A stretch of DNA of 64,000 nt from Paramacrobiotus metropolitanus (Eukaryota; Tardigrada; Eutardigrada; Parachela; Macrobiotidae). Every line of letters starts with the position of its first letter. Position 1 is the stretch's first letter. The notes beneath the pieces were generated by a model, which saw only the letters and a list, made by a program, of their open reading frames with translations, made no database searches and was not told where the DNA came from. This document shows, one piece after another, positions 36,620 to 48,913 of the stretch. Location of the stretch: positions 62,001-126,000 of the forward strand of contig NW_026570233.1 of NCBI RefSeq assembly GCF_019649055.1, given 5' to 3'. Made by a program: the position numbers and the translations under genes.

Positions 36620-39600
36620 TTAAGCATTCGCGAAGGCTGGGTCATCTTTCACGCCGATATTCACGAAATTTCCCAACTCCTTATTGTTTTTCCAATAATT
36701 CCTAAAATCGATCAGAAATTCACAGCAATATTTGGGCGAACGCTAATGCTACAACATTTCACCAAGTACAAAACGCCACAGTCCACCACAAAAAATAACT
36801 AACACACTACAAAGCATCTTGCTGTCGATACTACATTTTAGGGAAATTACTGGCCACTGGACGAACCAAATTCCGCTAATTACATATTATAAATTATGTG
36901 ATCAGAATATTTCACATGAAAATGAAAAATACTACTGCAGAAAAGTTTTCACACGCGGCAGTAACACTTACCGAAAACGGTTCTTCGCCAGTTGACGTTT
37001 GTTAAACATCCCTTTAAAGACGATCCGGTTGACCCGAACCGGTGGATCCTGCTGTGTAGTCATCTCGATTCGCACCGGAACGGTCTTATCGTAGCAGTTT
37101 TCAAATGCCTCTTCACCATTCAGGGCATCCGGCCCCATAACTTCTACTGGATTCGGATTCAGATTACCCAGCTTCTCGGCCAATTTCTTGAATCTCCCAT
37201 AGTTATCCGGTTCTATAAAAAAAAACAAATGCAAATTTGAAAAAAACCGAACCAATCTAATACTTTTAATTTATTTTCCTTTAGCCCATTTTTGGCTAGG
37301 ATCTAGCATGGGGTCTACAAAATAATTTCAGGTGTCGTAACACAACACTTAACAGAGTTTTATAAAACAGCGCACCGAGATGCAGATGAATCACAAACCA
37401 AGCACCTGGTGAAACTTAATTGATTAACCCTGAAACTACAATCGGGAAGATGGCACCCGCTACTCAATCTAAGCGACACGTGCAGTACAAAATCCTAAGC
37501 GCTGCCGCATGCACTCCTTCGTCTCACTGAACCCTTTGAACGTGCCGCCCTGGCCCTGCACCACCGCCTGATCGGAATTAAAATGCACCGCCGCCGCGTC
37601 CGGAGCCCAGACTATCATCATACTTATTTCCATACAAATCGACGGTAATTTAAACATTACTACTGCGACCGGAAGCAGCTGTGCAGCAGACTGCTGGCGA
37701 TCACCAGCACCACCGCCCTCATCACCATCAAGGCCAAACTGTTCCCCCAACCATTCTCACAACCAAAGTCGGGTCATGAGAGTGGAGGCGAGCGTCGGAG
37801 AAAGCGGGAAAATGGCGCGCCCGGGCTGGCGCTAGAAAATGCGACTGGCCCGAGCGCCGGAACCGCTCCACTTCCCTGTACTCGGCCATGGTCCTGCAAG
37901 AGGGTCTCCTCGGGGAAAAAGAGGTTTTTGGGCGTCAGATTGAGAAGCACAATGGAGGAAGTTTTCGGGATAATGACATCACACTGCTAAGGACTGCGGA
38001 GCTAACGGACTTCAGGGCGGTGCCGTGGAGGCCGCGAGGGAGGTGGTCAGTGGTGTATACGGGGATTGGCAAATGGATGGAAGAGGCGGGGGTGGTGCGG
38101 AGGATGGAATCCGGAGATTCTTCGGTGCACGTGCGCTGAATCCAGTTTAAGGCCGGCAATCATACAGGTACAATACCAGAAAATGTCGGAGAAAACGCAG
38201 TCTTTCTTTCCACCGAATCGTCTGCAAGACAAACAAAAAGGCATATCGGTAAATATGAATCGCAGCATTTTAACTGCAGCTCAAGAAACGTAGTAAATGT
38301 ACTGTAGATTTGTAGGCAATGGACATTAGTGATCGAAATCAATGCTAGAAAAGCAATGCTGCAATATCAACCCCATTTTTTTCTTATCGGAAATCTCAAA
38401 ACCAAAGCACGTTTGTACTATCCTGCTCTAGTCTAGAGAGAAACAAATCAATATTTTTCTTATCTTAGTTTTTATCTTCCGTTTCTAACAGGTCGCCAGT
38501 GAATTATATAATCGTTAAATTAAGGAAATTTAAAAAATGACAGCAAAGCATCATTCAATAAAAAATTTGAAAAGAGGACTGTGATGGCCGTTATTAATCA
38601 AATGATTACGGCACTTAGCCAGATCAGTAATTATGTCCCGGCCCCTCTTTATAACAAATAACTACGGCAATGCCGCTTAATGACCGCCGTCCACTTCCGG
38701 CCAGTATGTACGCTCCGCGGTGGACGTAAAGCGCACTATTAAAAAATAATTTAATTTTCAAATTCTCGTTTCTCCCGTTCCAAGACCCGCCAGCTAAAGT
38801 GTTGATTCTTCTCCAAAAATCCAAATCTAATTAATCGTCGAATTACAAGTGGGAAATTTCTGTGGCAAGATGTGATGTTCTACTTCTGACCAAGTGGCAA
38901 TTTCTACCAGTGATGAGAGAAAATCAAGCACGACAACGCATTAGAAATTCGCGATTCCGAAAAAATAGTAGGGAATTCCGTGCAATATCTCTTACGGATA
39001 CAATGCAAAAATAGTGTTAAAAAAAGGGAAAGACGCTGTCACGTCGTGAAGCACCAGATTTACTGCGCTTCTTGCCGGCGAGATCCTGGCTAACTAAATG
39101 ATAATACACAAACTACAAAGAATACCGCATAAGGTTAGGTCAACCAAAAAAAGCCATGCAAATATTTTAATGTTGCTGCGCGCAACAACTTTATTGCGCG
39201 TAGCCACTACAGTACAGTCACGCTAGTGGTTTATTAGTGCGAAATCCATATAGCTGGTAATAACAACGTAAACCGGAAGTCGCAAAATGAAGCAGAGTTA
39301 TACGAAACGAGTTATCTACGAGAATTATCGGTACCTAAACCGCAGTCGTTATTACAGAATGATCCAAAGGGTCAAAACAGAAAAATATAAACACTAATTA
39401 AACTTACATATTAATTTAAACTATTGTTCAACAGAAATTAAACAATAATTACGAGTAAAGTCAAGATGTAATAAAGACATTCAAAAACTATTTAAATAAT
39501 TATTTTTAATTCTATTACAGCAACCTTCAATTTCCCTTTGAAACAAAAAAAAATTTTTTGGCACATAAACCGTAACTCGAACATGATCGATCACGCTGTT

Positions 39601-42600
39601 CACATGTACTAATGTTTTTTCTTAATTTTCAACAAAATAAATATTTTCGGCAATTAGCAACCAGTAATTCAACAATACTGTTTTTAATGTCCATTCTATA
39701 TTCGAAATTCATTATTTTAGAACTCCTTGAAAATGCTGCAAGAGTTTTCCTACCTTCATTCGATCCAAGCGACATTACTCTTCTCGGCGCGCGCTTCATC
39801 CATGCCCCGCTGCCCCACGTCCGCAGAGCACTTTCCCACGTTAATCTATCACAAGCCTCCGTCAGCAACCCACAGTCCGTAAAGAATCCCGCGGCGCAGG
39901 ATCTCCGTTATCCGGCCATACCTGCAGCAATTCGCACAAGCGCACGCACACCCCCGGCTCCGCCCACAGGACGACGCATCACCGCGCTCCGCCTACATAC
40001 ACTCCCCGCGGGCAGCACACCCAGTACAAAATCCTCCCCCTTCCATGGGCGGCAACGCCTGCTCAGCACTGATCTCTCGCCACGCAGCGCCCCAACTTCC
40101 ACTGCGCTCTGATTCCACATGAGAATGACCAGCAGGCACACACTGCCCAGTATGCGGGAAACCAAACATTTTCGGAAAACAGAATAAAATTAACGCAAAA
40201 ATTCTTAAAAATAAATTTAACTTAAAAAAAATTTAAAGAATAATTCTGGTTTTTTTGATAACTTTGCGAACTGGTAGCGTTAAGCATGTATTTTCTAAAG
40301 CCAATAACAACCTGCTCCTGCTGTACTGTAGTCTGTACCACATAATTATGTACTACCGTCTTACGCAGCACGCTTCATTGAATGACAGCAAAGTACTTAT
40401 TTTGATCAGAATAAACTGCAGTAAACCTTTTGCAGTGTTTAAGTATTGCCGGATACACAAAATAAAAATTAAGAGTAGAACCGTAACCGTAAGTAGCAGC
40501 GTTTATTCTACTTACTGATATCGAAATACAATAGAAAGTGCGGCGATTCCGGCTTGCGTCGTTTCGGTGGCGACGAAGATCCGGAGCGTGGTTTCTCGGC
40601 AGACCCAGGAGTTTCTGAGTAGAAACGTTTTAAATTTGTATTAGTTTTTAAAAGATGCCTACATCAATATTAAGAATATTTTAACCGTTAAAGCGCTCGT
40701 TCAAAAAACATGTAAACTTTCGGCAAGTGCAGGATAACAGTACTTGTACATAAATAAAACTGCTGCATTTTAAGAAATCTGAAAGTGAAAAAGAGATAAG
40801 AAAGAAGCGAAATAGTACAATATTAAATATAGTCGATTTAAACTTTAAATTACTGTGATCATCATAATTTACTCATTGCCTACTATAGAGATGGCAGCGG
40901 CTGGCTGAAAGCCGGCTGAGCACATTTGGGAGCCGTAGCCCACGACAGGCCGGCTAAGGATTCCAGCCGGCTGAAGCTTAGCCGGCGGCCACTTCGGCTT
41001 AGCGGCTTTTGCGGCTGCATTGTCAAGCGATTGGCGAGTATTATTGTGGCTTTGCAAATTAAGCGATAGTAATTTCGATAAATCGCAAAATATTCGAGTT
41101 TGTGGCCGCAGTTTTAAGTTTTTTTATCAGTGCCATAAACGACTATAACTATGCCATTCGGAGGCATCACGTTAGTGCAAGAAATGGCAACAGATGCAGC
41201 ACGGTATGATTATCAAACCGCGGACAATGAAGATGATGTCCTGCCACCAGCGACCCCAGGGGGCCGAATCTAGGCCTAGACTCCAACTCTGACTCTGACT
41301 CTGATTCTTACCACTCAAACTCTGACTCTGACTACTCAAAGTCTGACTCTGACCGCTCAAAGTCTGACTCTGACTCTGAAGGTTTCTTAGGTTTCTTGAT
41401 AGTTTTTTTAGGTTTCTGAGGTTTCTTAGGTTTCTTAGTTTTCTTGGGTTTCTTAGGTTTCTTAAGTTATTCTTAGGTTATTCAGTCAGAGTCAGAGTCA
41501 GAGTTTGGACAGTCAGAGTCAGACTTTGAGTAGTCAGAGTCAGAGTTTGAGCGGTCAGAGTCTGAGTCAGAGTCAGAGCTTGAGCGTGGGCCAGGAATCT
41601 ACGATCCAAGCGTTTCTTCTGCACCGGTCGCCGACACAGGAATTCCAGCTAGAACATTATTATTAATTGTTATACGGTAAATGGCTTAAACGGCTTAGCC
41701 GGCGATAGCCGGTATCGCCGGCTGGAAAAATTGGTCAGCCGCCTTAGCCGGCTGGGACTTCCAGCCGCGTTCAGTTAGCCGGCTAAGGATTTCAGCAGGC
41801 CGTCAGCCGAAAGGTCAGCCGTTTAGCCGGCCGTTGCCATCTCTAGCCTACTAAACCTCACTATACTGTAACTATAAGAAGAATAGAAGATCAATCATAT
41901 TCAATAATATTACAGTAGCGAAAAGAAAATAAAGTTAGAAAATACCGGTATAAAAATAGTAACTATCGCTAAATTTCAGTAAATTATGCAAAATTATTAA
42001 TTGAGAAATAAATTGAGCATATCCGAATTCAACGTAATTTTTCAGCTGCAGGACAGCGGAGAGCGTCGCCTGAGATACGACGACATCGACAAAATCAGAT
42101 AAAAACAATCCTAATTCGCGCGTGATGGAACAGTAGTTAGAATCAACTGCACGTTATCTTGATTTACATAAATTAATTTGAGCAAACATATTGCCACAGA
42201 GCAACAAAACTTCAGCAAAGAAATTAGGGTGAAAGCTCTGAAATTGCCAACTTACCGCTCTTTCCGCCAATAATGCGTGTAGTAGCAAAGAGATCAAACT
42301 GTGACGAGGCCAACTTAATGCCGATATTGTTGGCGGTCTGCATGGCCTTCAAAGCCGAGTCATGATTTTCGAATACGATCAGCCCGCTGCGCGATGAAGC
42401 CATGTTCTTAGAAATGATCAAGTCCTTAACGCTGCCTAGGTTCTGGAAGGTGGCTCGCATCTGTTCCGCGGTGACATGCGCGGCAATTCCAAGAAAGCAC
42501 AACGGGTAGCCGGCGAGTTTTTCGTCACGGGCGATCACAAACGGCACGCCGCTGCCAGACGGCAGACTTCCGTCAGAATGGTCCATGATCGGTATGCTGT

Positions 42601-43767
42601 TTGGATAAGCAGCTATCTGCAAGCTAAGAGAAAACGATATCAGCAAAGTAATTTATTCACAGAAAGCTGTTCACAAAACAAGTGCCCAGCTGCGCTTGTT
42701 CTGAAGAGAAAAAATAAATGTTATAAGGAACATCAGAAGTACTCGTATCAATTATCAGGTGCGGTAGCCACAATGTCCCGTAGATAAATCGCAAGCTGAT
42801 AAGTGATAACCAACAAAATTTCTTAAATCCGGACATTTTAATTCATCTTTTGCGACGAGGCAGCTTGAAACCAAAACAACCAGCTAGATTCTTCCAATTT
42901 TTTTTAAATATAACGCATTCTAATGTTTACACTAAACGGCAGACAGAGCGGCAAAGTGCGTTAGTATGCACTGAATCGAAGAACTCTAGAGGCAACGCTG
43001 AACAGTGAAAAGTCAATACAAACTATCAATCAGACTGAAACAGAAACAGTCAGCGTCCCATTTAGTAAAGGATATTTTGTAACTCTGAATATTTAAAATG
43101 CTGATACTACTTGTAAAAATAAACTGTTACTGCTTGTATTAAAAGTGAAATGCTTCAACTACTCCAGTAAAAATCCAATTTTTCTCGCAGGACCCACATG
43201 GATCACCACGTCGATCTGCTCTCATGGTCAGAGAAACTTGCACACAATACGGCTAGAAGCAGGTACAGTAGCAGACAAGACGGTTATTACGTACCTGCGA
43301 TGGATATAAGGAAATGCTATCAGAGAGCAGAAATAAGCTATCAGAAAGTAGTCCGCTATGGAAACAGCAAAGGAATGCACAGGAAGAAAGCAGAAATAAG
43401 GGAAAAACCCCGAAAACGAAACGAAAAAACTCTCCTGCGTGATGTGGCAGAATCGTGACGAGGTGCGAACGGATCAGCAACTCATGGTCAGCTGAGCGGC
43501 CTAAGCCGCAGACGGGCGCAGAGCATGGCAAGGCTTCTGGCTTCTGGTCTCGGGCGGTCGGGCCCTCACAAAAGCAGCAGCAGTGCAGCGATAAAAAAGC
43601 ACAGCAGAGCAAAGGCGCCGGTGATGTGGCTGCCATATGCGTGCGGGCACCAAACCGAGTGCCGTTACGTGGTCATTGCGAACGCCTTCCTCATTAATCC
43701 CGGCTTTCCGGCATTCCTCCTTGAGCTCCGGAACCTTCAGCTTCTTAAGTGCAGATTTGGAAGACAT
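36620..43767 (-). CDS. SAP- and RRM-domain nuclear protein (5 exons)
   Basis: Exons on the minus strand are 43669-43767, 42256-42616, 40516-40614, 36972-37212 and 36620-36701. Junction phases agree throughout and give 293 aa. Residues 1-33 are a SAP motif (LKKLKVPELKEECRKAGI), which binds DNA at matrix-attachment-type sites. Residues about 60-145 are an RRM with RNP2 LCFLGI and RNP1 RSGLIVFE. A Ser/Pro-rich linker carries a basic KRRK nuclear localisation candidate. The C-terminal 120 residues (DNYGRFKKLAEKLGN, VRVNRIVFKGMF, FRNYWKNNKELGNF) look folded but match no family I know. The SAP-RRM order recalls SAFB/hnRNP-type proteins. Exon 1 is joined by phase and a GTAACG donor only, so the SAP exon is the least certain part. 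Confidence 0.62.
37213..40515. other. Intron of the SAP/RRM gene (3.3 kb) with a GC-rich island
   Basis: About 37480-38150 and 39780-40110 are much richer in GC than the rest and hold several open frames on the minus strand, none starting with ATG and matching a known domain. They could be exons of a nested gene or CpG-type regulatory islands. The remainder is AT-rich without features. Confidence 0.3.
40878..40885. repeat. 8-bp target-site duplication, left (hAT element)
   Basis: GCCTACTA, identical to 41846-41853. Confidence 0.85.
40886..41845. mobile_element. hAT-type nonautonomous transposon (960 bp)
   Basis: Terminal inverted repeats TAGAGATGGCAGCGGC and GCCGTTGCCATCTCTA are flanked by the perfect 8-bp duplication GCCTACTA, the hallmark of hAT transposition. 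Both subterminal regions carry many copies of the palindrome AGCCGGCT or close variants, typical of transposase-binding arrays. The core has a CTCTGA hexamer array (about 41280-41380), a GGTTTCTTAG decamer array (41384-41470), and the mirrored GTCAGA array (41485-41590). No transposase frame is present. It sits in an intron of the SAP/RRM gene. Confidence 0.9.
41846..41853. repeat. 8-bp target-site duplication, right (hAT element)
   Basis: GCCTACTA, identical to 40878-40885. Confidence 0.85.
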
Positions 43768-44009
43768 TATGTAACGTGAGATAAACGGCCGTAAAAAGGC
43801 AACAAGCAATCAAAACGTTACGTATTAACAAAAATTTCAAACCAAAGCAAAAATTTTTGGTCAAAAATACTGCAACCAAAGTGTCAAAAGACCGTTTGGC
43901 TATGGCAGTTATACTAAAAGAGGAACTGTAGGAAAATTCACTCCAGCAGCGGTATTTATACGGTCTTCCCGTGGGCCGGGCATAGTGCCGATTACACACC
44001 GCTGACCAA

Positions 44010-44016
44010 TGGCTAA
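44010..44016. repeat. Candidate target duplication, left of foldback element
   Basis: TGGCTAA, repeated at 44663-44669. The left copy is separated from the start of good inverted-repeat pairing by CACCAT. Confidence 0.55.
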
Positions 44017-44662
44017 CACCATGGGCTCCACGAGACCCCTGACGACCTCGGGACATTTTTTAGAGCAAATCTGACCTCGGGATAATTTTCAGCGAATTTT
44101 TCTGATATAGAAACCATTTTTCAAAATTTTTTTCGGAATAAAAAATTTCTGACTGCCGGGGCCCCATACGCCCCTCAAATATCTTGGGCGGTTGCAATGG
44201 CGCCACGAAACAATCTCTTGTTTTCGGGTTTTGAACACTTGTTCTAGGTAAATCGATATCGCTGATTCTGAATATGCTATCAGAAAAATAGTTCAATTCG
44301 AAGAAAATAATTTTTTTTCGATAAAAACAAAATTTTGCAACATCTATTCAAAAATTTTAAAACTTAAAATTCTTCCTTCGAATAACTAACACAAATTTTC
44401 TGACAAAATATTCAGAATCAGCGATATCGATTTATCTAGAAAAAGTGTTCAAAACCCCAAAACAAGAGATTGTTTTGTGGCGCCATTGCAACCGCCCATG
44501 GTATTTGAGGGGCGTATGGGGCCCCGACAGTCAGAAATTTTTTCTTCCGAAAAAAAATTTGAAAAATGGTTTCTATATCAGAAAAATGCGCTGAAAATTA
44601 TCCCGAGGTCAGACTTGCTCTAAAAAAATTTCCCGAGGTCGTCAGGGGTCTCGTGGAGCCCC
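44017..44662. mobile_element. Foldback element with 253-bp inverted arms
   Basis: The arms 44023-44275 and 44408-44660 are long, near-perfect inverted repeats around a 132-bp AT-rich spacer. Termini begin GGGCTCCACGAGACCCC and the element is bracketed by TGGCTAA. No coding capacity. It lies about 250 bases upstream of the SAP/RRM start codon, so its hairpin could affect that promoter. Confidence 0.85.
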
Positions 44663-44669
44663 TGGCTAA
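44663..44669. repeat. Candidate target duplication, right of foldback element
   Basis: TGGCTAA, as at 44010-44016. Confidence 0.55.
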
Positions 44670-44913
44670 TACGCTGCCAATAATAGGGCAGGTTACGCAA
44701 TAACTTTTGGCCATATTCAGTTGAAATGTTGAATACCGAAACAGCCGTTCAAGCTGCAAAATGAACATGGTCTTCTGAAAGCGAAAAAAGGCTGCGCAGC
44801 CGCGGATAATCATACTCGTACGTCGTACATACGTATCAATATCAGCAATCTTTATAATAATAATATTATCAGCCACTACAGTACTGGCGTGTTTTCGTTT
44901 TGCATGTACTGTA

Positions 44914-45205
44914 CGAGGAGGGAACAAGCATCTTCGGTAGCGCATTCGAATAGTCAAGGCACTTTGAACACTCATGTGGCTGCAAATCTGTCTTAACCGT
45001 CAACCGCGGAAGGCTGACAATCCACGTTTAACTTGGCCACTGTCAGTCAGGGCACCCATCCACGGTTGACGGTGAGGTGCACGCAGATGGGCAACATTCC
45101 ACGGTTGGCTGTTAAGTGAATCATGCTGTTACACACTTGACGCACAGTGTTCAAACAAAGAGTCTTGACTATTCGAACGCGCTACCGAAGATGATTATTC
45201 CCTCG
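44914..45205. mobile_element. MITE with TA target duplication, copy 1 (292 bp)
   Basis: Inverted ends CGAGGAGGGAACAAGCATC / GATGATTATTCCCTCG are bordered by TA on both sides. Pairing continues inward through TCTTCGGTAGCGC and GAATAGTCAAG. The interior has CCACGGTTGA-type motifs also found in the element at 53641-53918. The TA borders suggest the Tc1/mariner superfamily. Noncoding. Confidence 0.7.
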
Positions 45206-45776
45206 TACTAATAGTTACAGAACTTACAGTAAAGTATCCTTAGTCACTATCCTGTGCAACTATTTGGTCAGGTTGAAAATCCCACGCTGAAATTAAAATA
45301 ACATCCTACTCCCAGTTTAAAATCGACAACCTAGTCGGATGTGGGTCACGTGCTCTGCTACGAAATGAAAACTACATACTTACATCTAAAAAATACATAA
45401 ATGCACAAATAAATGTACGTACTTTTAGCCTTTACATACTGGTCGTGATATTAAGGCCGGTGCTATGATGCAATAAGTACTTTAATTAAAGGATCCAGTT
45501 GTGTCGAAAATGCGACGAGAAAAAGTCGAATTTCAATGGTGCATCGGTAGCATATTAATATTTTGCTTTCACTGCATTTCCGCGATAACTGTCGAATGTC
45601 GAACTCTTATATATATACACACAGCGGGATTTAATTCCTTGAATGCTTTTTCGCATTATCATCCTTCCGGTTGCATGCTGCTCTCACGGTGATCATTAGC
45701 TGCCTTCCACAATTTTGCTTGCAAATGATGCAAGAAAATATCACTAAACGCAACTGTGCGCTCTTTCCGGCCCACT

Positions 45777-47915
45777 TTAAGGACGTGGTAAATTCCCATT
45801 TGTCTCACATATTTGGCCTCCTTCTAGTCGTTCACACCGCCAACAACGGGATGAAGAACAGGCTGACTGGCCATAAGGATATCCGCTGCGCGAAAGATGT
45901 TCTCCGGCTGCTCGGGGAGCACCTCCCGTGGATGCGCTCATGCGCATACAGAAGACCGCTAACTCCCGCGCCCCGCTCACCACTGCCGGACGCCAGCCTT
46001 CTAGTTCTTTCACGAATATCTTTTCTTTATGCAGGAATTTCAGATTTCCGACACGGATGACCGGGGCTCCGCGGGGTAGAGTGGGGCAGCGTTCTTTGTA
46101 ATGGTGAATCGCCATTAACGCTGATGCCTCCAAAAATCCAATCTACACACACAAATGGTTTACATGATAATTGCAAGTTCGGGTACAACGTAAATTAATG
46201 TTGGGATAATAAGTGCAACAGCCATAAACGTGCAGCCATAAATGTGGATTGCGACCTTAAGCTGCTTGAAATAAATCAAATTTAAAACTTACGAAGACAT
46301 CCGACATTCACATTTAGAACTCACAGGGTTTCTTGGTACCACATCAACCACGCTTCCTCAAATTTATTAATTCCATTCGCAAATTTTGCATGCCAAAAGC
46401 TACCAACCTTTATTAAGGTTTTACCGACTTACGTCTGCCGGCAAGTCAGCGACGTGCGCGATTGTCAGGAGTCATGACTGGGAAACGGATCAGGTAAAAC
46501 ATTTCTCCCAGAATACCACACCGGTTAATATGGGAAGGCTCCCAGTTGCTCCGAATGCGGGCAGCGAGGGCCCATCTGCAAAAATAACCGAATCAGCAGC
46601 TGCGGTAACGCCTAAGAGCACCAAGCTGCCCTGGGCTTGGCAACTGCAGATAAGTGACAGTTTGTCCATAAGCTTATAACAATGCAGAATGCAGGATCCA
46701 GAGCACTAAATCTACAGTATCTGCCACGGGCGGAGCGAAAGCACCACCAGCTTTCCGGTCACTGCCGTTATCTTTATCAGTTCTAAAATGTCACAGTTGC
46801 GCACCCTACGCAATAACACGCCAGGTTCAATACGTTTTGCACATCTTTGCATAACGGGACTGGGAAGTACAGGATGTGTACTAGAACTCACTGGCTCCTT
46901 CCAGTTTTCCAGAAAACCCAGAACGGCGTTGTTTTGGTAAGAAAGGATGGAGAGTCACCCGGGCCGGGCAAATAGGAATTCTACAAGAACAAAACTACAA
47001 CTTGAGAAAACATTCCACATAAAGCCTAAAAAACTTCAAAAGCAGCTAAAGGCAAAGCTAGTATTATGTTCTGAAAAGAAGATAAAAAATTTGAAAAGAT
47101 AAACTCAACAAAGTTTAGTGTGCAACCCCGATATATTTTCTTCCGTACCTGTGCATAGCCAGCCCAAGCCAGGCAAATGATGCTCTCGTCGACAAACAGC
47201 GTAACGCGTTCCAGAATGCGGCGCAACGTAGTGGGCTGCAATTCAGTGAATCGTTGCGGCTTTAGGATTCGCTTGCAGTGGACGCCCATGAAGTGCAGAC
47301 AGGTTTCCACGACACTTCCGTAACCAACAGCCATGCCAGCGCCAACACAAAACAACCGGTTAAACCATTACCAGCGGGACTGTGAAGTTGTGAACAGACG
47401 GCCAGATGTACGTTTTCCAGATGCCGTAAGAAGTGGTCACGTGGATCAACACTGCCGTTGCACGCGGCGAGATCTTTCCCGAGAAAACCGAAGCAGAAGT
47501 CGGCCAGCAGCGGCAAATCGTACTTGTGAAGCGCGCATCATCGTCAGGAAAACGTCTTTGGCCGATAAATTTCGCGCATCGGTACACACATACCTGTACT
47601 AACATGCCACAAATCGATCAAACTGCAACGAAGGTCGCAACATCTGCTTACTTCAGCATATTGTGGAAGGCTTCAGGAAGGATATCTGGTATGTCCATGG
47701 TACCGTCGCCCTTCACCGGCAGACCTCCCGTGGAATATGGTGTAGAAGACATCGCTGGCGCTGCTGAGCACGAATCTGGTGTAAAAGGACCGATCATTAG
47801 AAAGCAATTTAGGACAAGCCGTAGGGATAACGTCAACCCACTTGTGCGCTGTGAAAATCTTCACTGGTCCAAAAAAGCGTCCAACGGAACTAAATAACCG
47901 GATCCAAAAAAGCAA
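45777..47915 (-). pseudogene. BTB-BACK protein pseudogene (BTBD-like)
   Basis: Minus-strand pieces in the right order resemble a BTBD-type protein. They are BTB helix RFVLSSASDVFYTIFHG (about 47770), GTMDIPDILPEAFHNMLK with a donor GTAAGC (about 47660), then YVCTDARNLSAKDVF and KYDLPLLADFCFGFLGKDL (about 47500-47590). BACK pieces RFTELQPTTLRRILERVTLF (about 47200) and LGEMFYLIRFPVMT (about 46500) follow. Splice sites are partly kept, but one-base shifts break the frame near 47715 (in a GGG run) and 47533, with another disruption near 47370, and a stop ends the last exon. The 45777-46133 frame may be the 3' remnant. I cannot exclude that some shifts are assembly errors. Confidence 0.6.
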
Positions 47916-48900
47916 CCTACGTTCGGATTTAAGGAAGACACCAATGCAGGCAGGTATTCATCGAATCGCCCGATCGGATAAAATCATAAAAGTACCAATG
48001 CACTATTACATGCATTTGCGAACCCTGCGTTCCGGTCAGCTGTTTTCGTTGTTTCGACTATTCTGGCATTCTTGTTTCTGGAAGTAAGTTGCTGCGCTGT
48101 ATTGAGTTTCGTTAGTGGAAACGGTGGTAAAAACCAACCTGAACGGTCATGGGATTTAATGCAATGTTGCTCTAACACAACCGTGAGGCATGAACGTTCG
48201 TTAGTATAGACATACTTGACAGTTAACTGATCCGGATTCTGCTGTCAGGAGCGCTATTGCATGGCTGACGAGATTAAAAAACTTTTCTTACCTGGTCAGC
48301 CGTGCAGTTCTGGAGCGGGGTTATGTTCTTAAAAAGCCAACCAGTTTTGGAATGTGATTAACAGAACCAGCAGTATACCACGCAGTACCTCACGGTCAGT
48401 TTCGTGACCTGGGTGCTGCTAATCTGGAAGTTTTGAAAGCTTTCAAATAATCCTGTTTATACGTTTTTCTGATTCCGATGGCCGTTTTTTCTCAATGGAT
48501 CCATTGTTTGATTCTGTGGGCGGCAGTCGGCTTGAAACAAGTAGCAACGTTTCAAGGTTTGGTTCTGGTGTGGAAATTCAAAGTGGAAATTCAACAGAGG
48601 GAACAAAAAAAGTTGTCAGTTTTGCTCGATTTAGTGCAGACGGCATTCCGTGTGCAGTCGGTGTTTTGTAAAACGTACACCTGCAGCATGTGGGTGCCGG
48701 GCGGACGGGGCGGTAAGAATAGATGCGGTTTCGCTGCCGCACTGGTAACCCTGCGTTGAGTTGTTCTACTATAGGAAAATGAGAGTCAGCCGTATTTTGA
48801 ACGCATCACCATTTTCATAACAGAAACCGAAGCTGCATGCTCATGCAGAAGGAGAGCTGCAAAAGTTTTCGTCTTATTGTTAGTTTACTAAAAATATTAA
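47895..48900 (+). repeat. Repeat B, copy 2 (coding core absent)
   Basis: Colinear with 51745-52740, from GGATCCAAAAAAGCAACCTA through ACCAACCTGAANGGTCATGGG, GTTGCTCTAA, TCTCAATGGATCCATTG and TGTTTTGTAAAAC to GAACGCATCACCATTTTC. Copy 1 holds 3.7 kb of recombinase and reverse transcriptase sequence at the point where this copy reads straight through (about 48775-48800). Repeat A copy 2 begins directly after it. Confidence 0.65.
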
Positions 48901-48913
48901 TTTTTTGGTTCTC

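Noticed and set aside
37888-38139. 83-codon plus-strand ORF in the GC-rich island of the SAP/RRM intron
   Set aside because: GC-rich DNA gives open frames on both strands; no domain, no splice context and the opposite strand is equally open.
39908-40165. Minus-strand frame with a signal-peptide-like start (VSRILGSVCLLVILMW)
   Set aside because: The frame opens at TTG, not ATG; no in-frame ATG precedes the hydrophobic stretch and no upstream exon with a good junction was found. A possible splice to a His/Pro-rich frame near 38050-38130 is phase-compatible but unsupported otherwise.
40886-41845. CTCTGA/GTCAGA arrays as a Ser-Asp repeat protein or a CRISPR-like array
   Set aside because: The repeats are simple hexamers without unique spacers, and the frame is explained by the hexamer; they belong to the hAT element.
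45501-45692. Short plus ORF with an N-terminal hydrophobic stretch
   Set aside because: Sixty codons, no cleavage-site context, no domain and no supporting splice or poly(A) signals.
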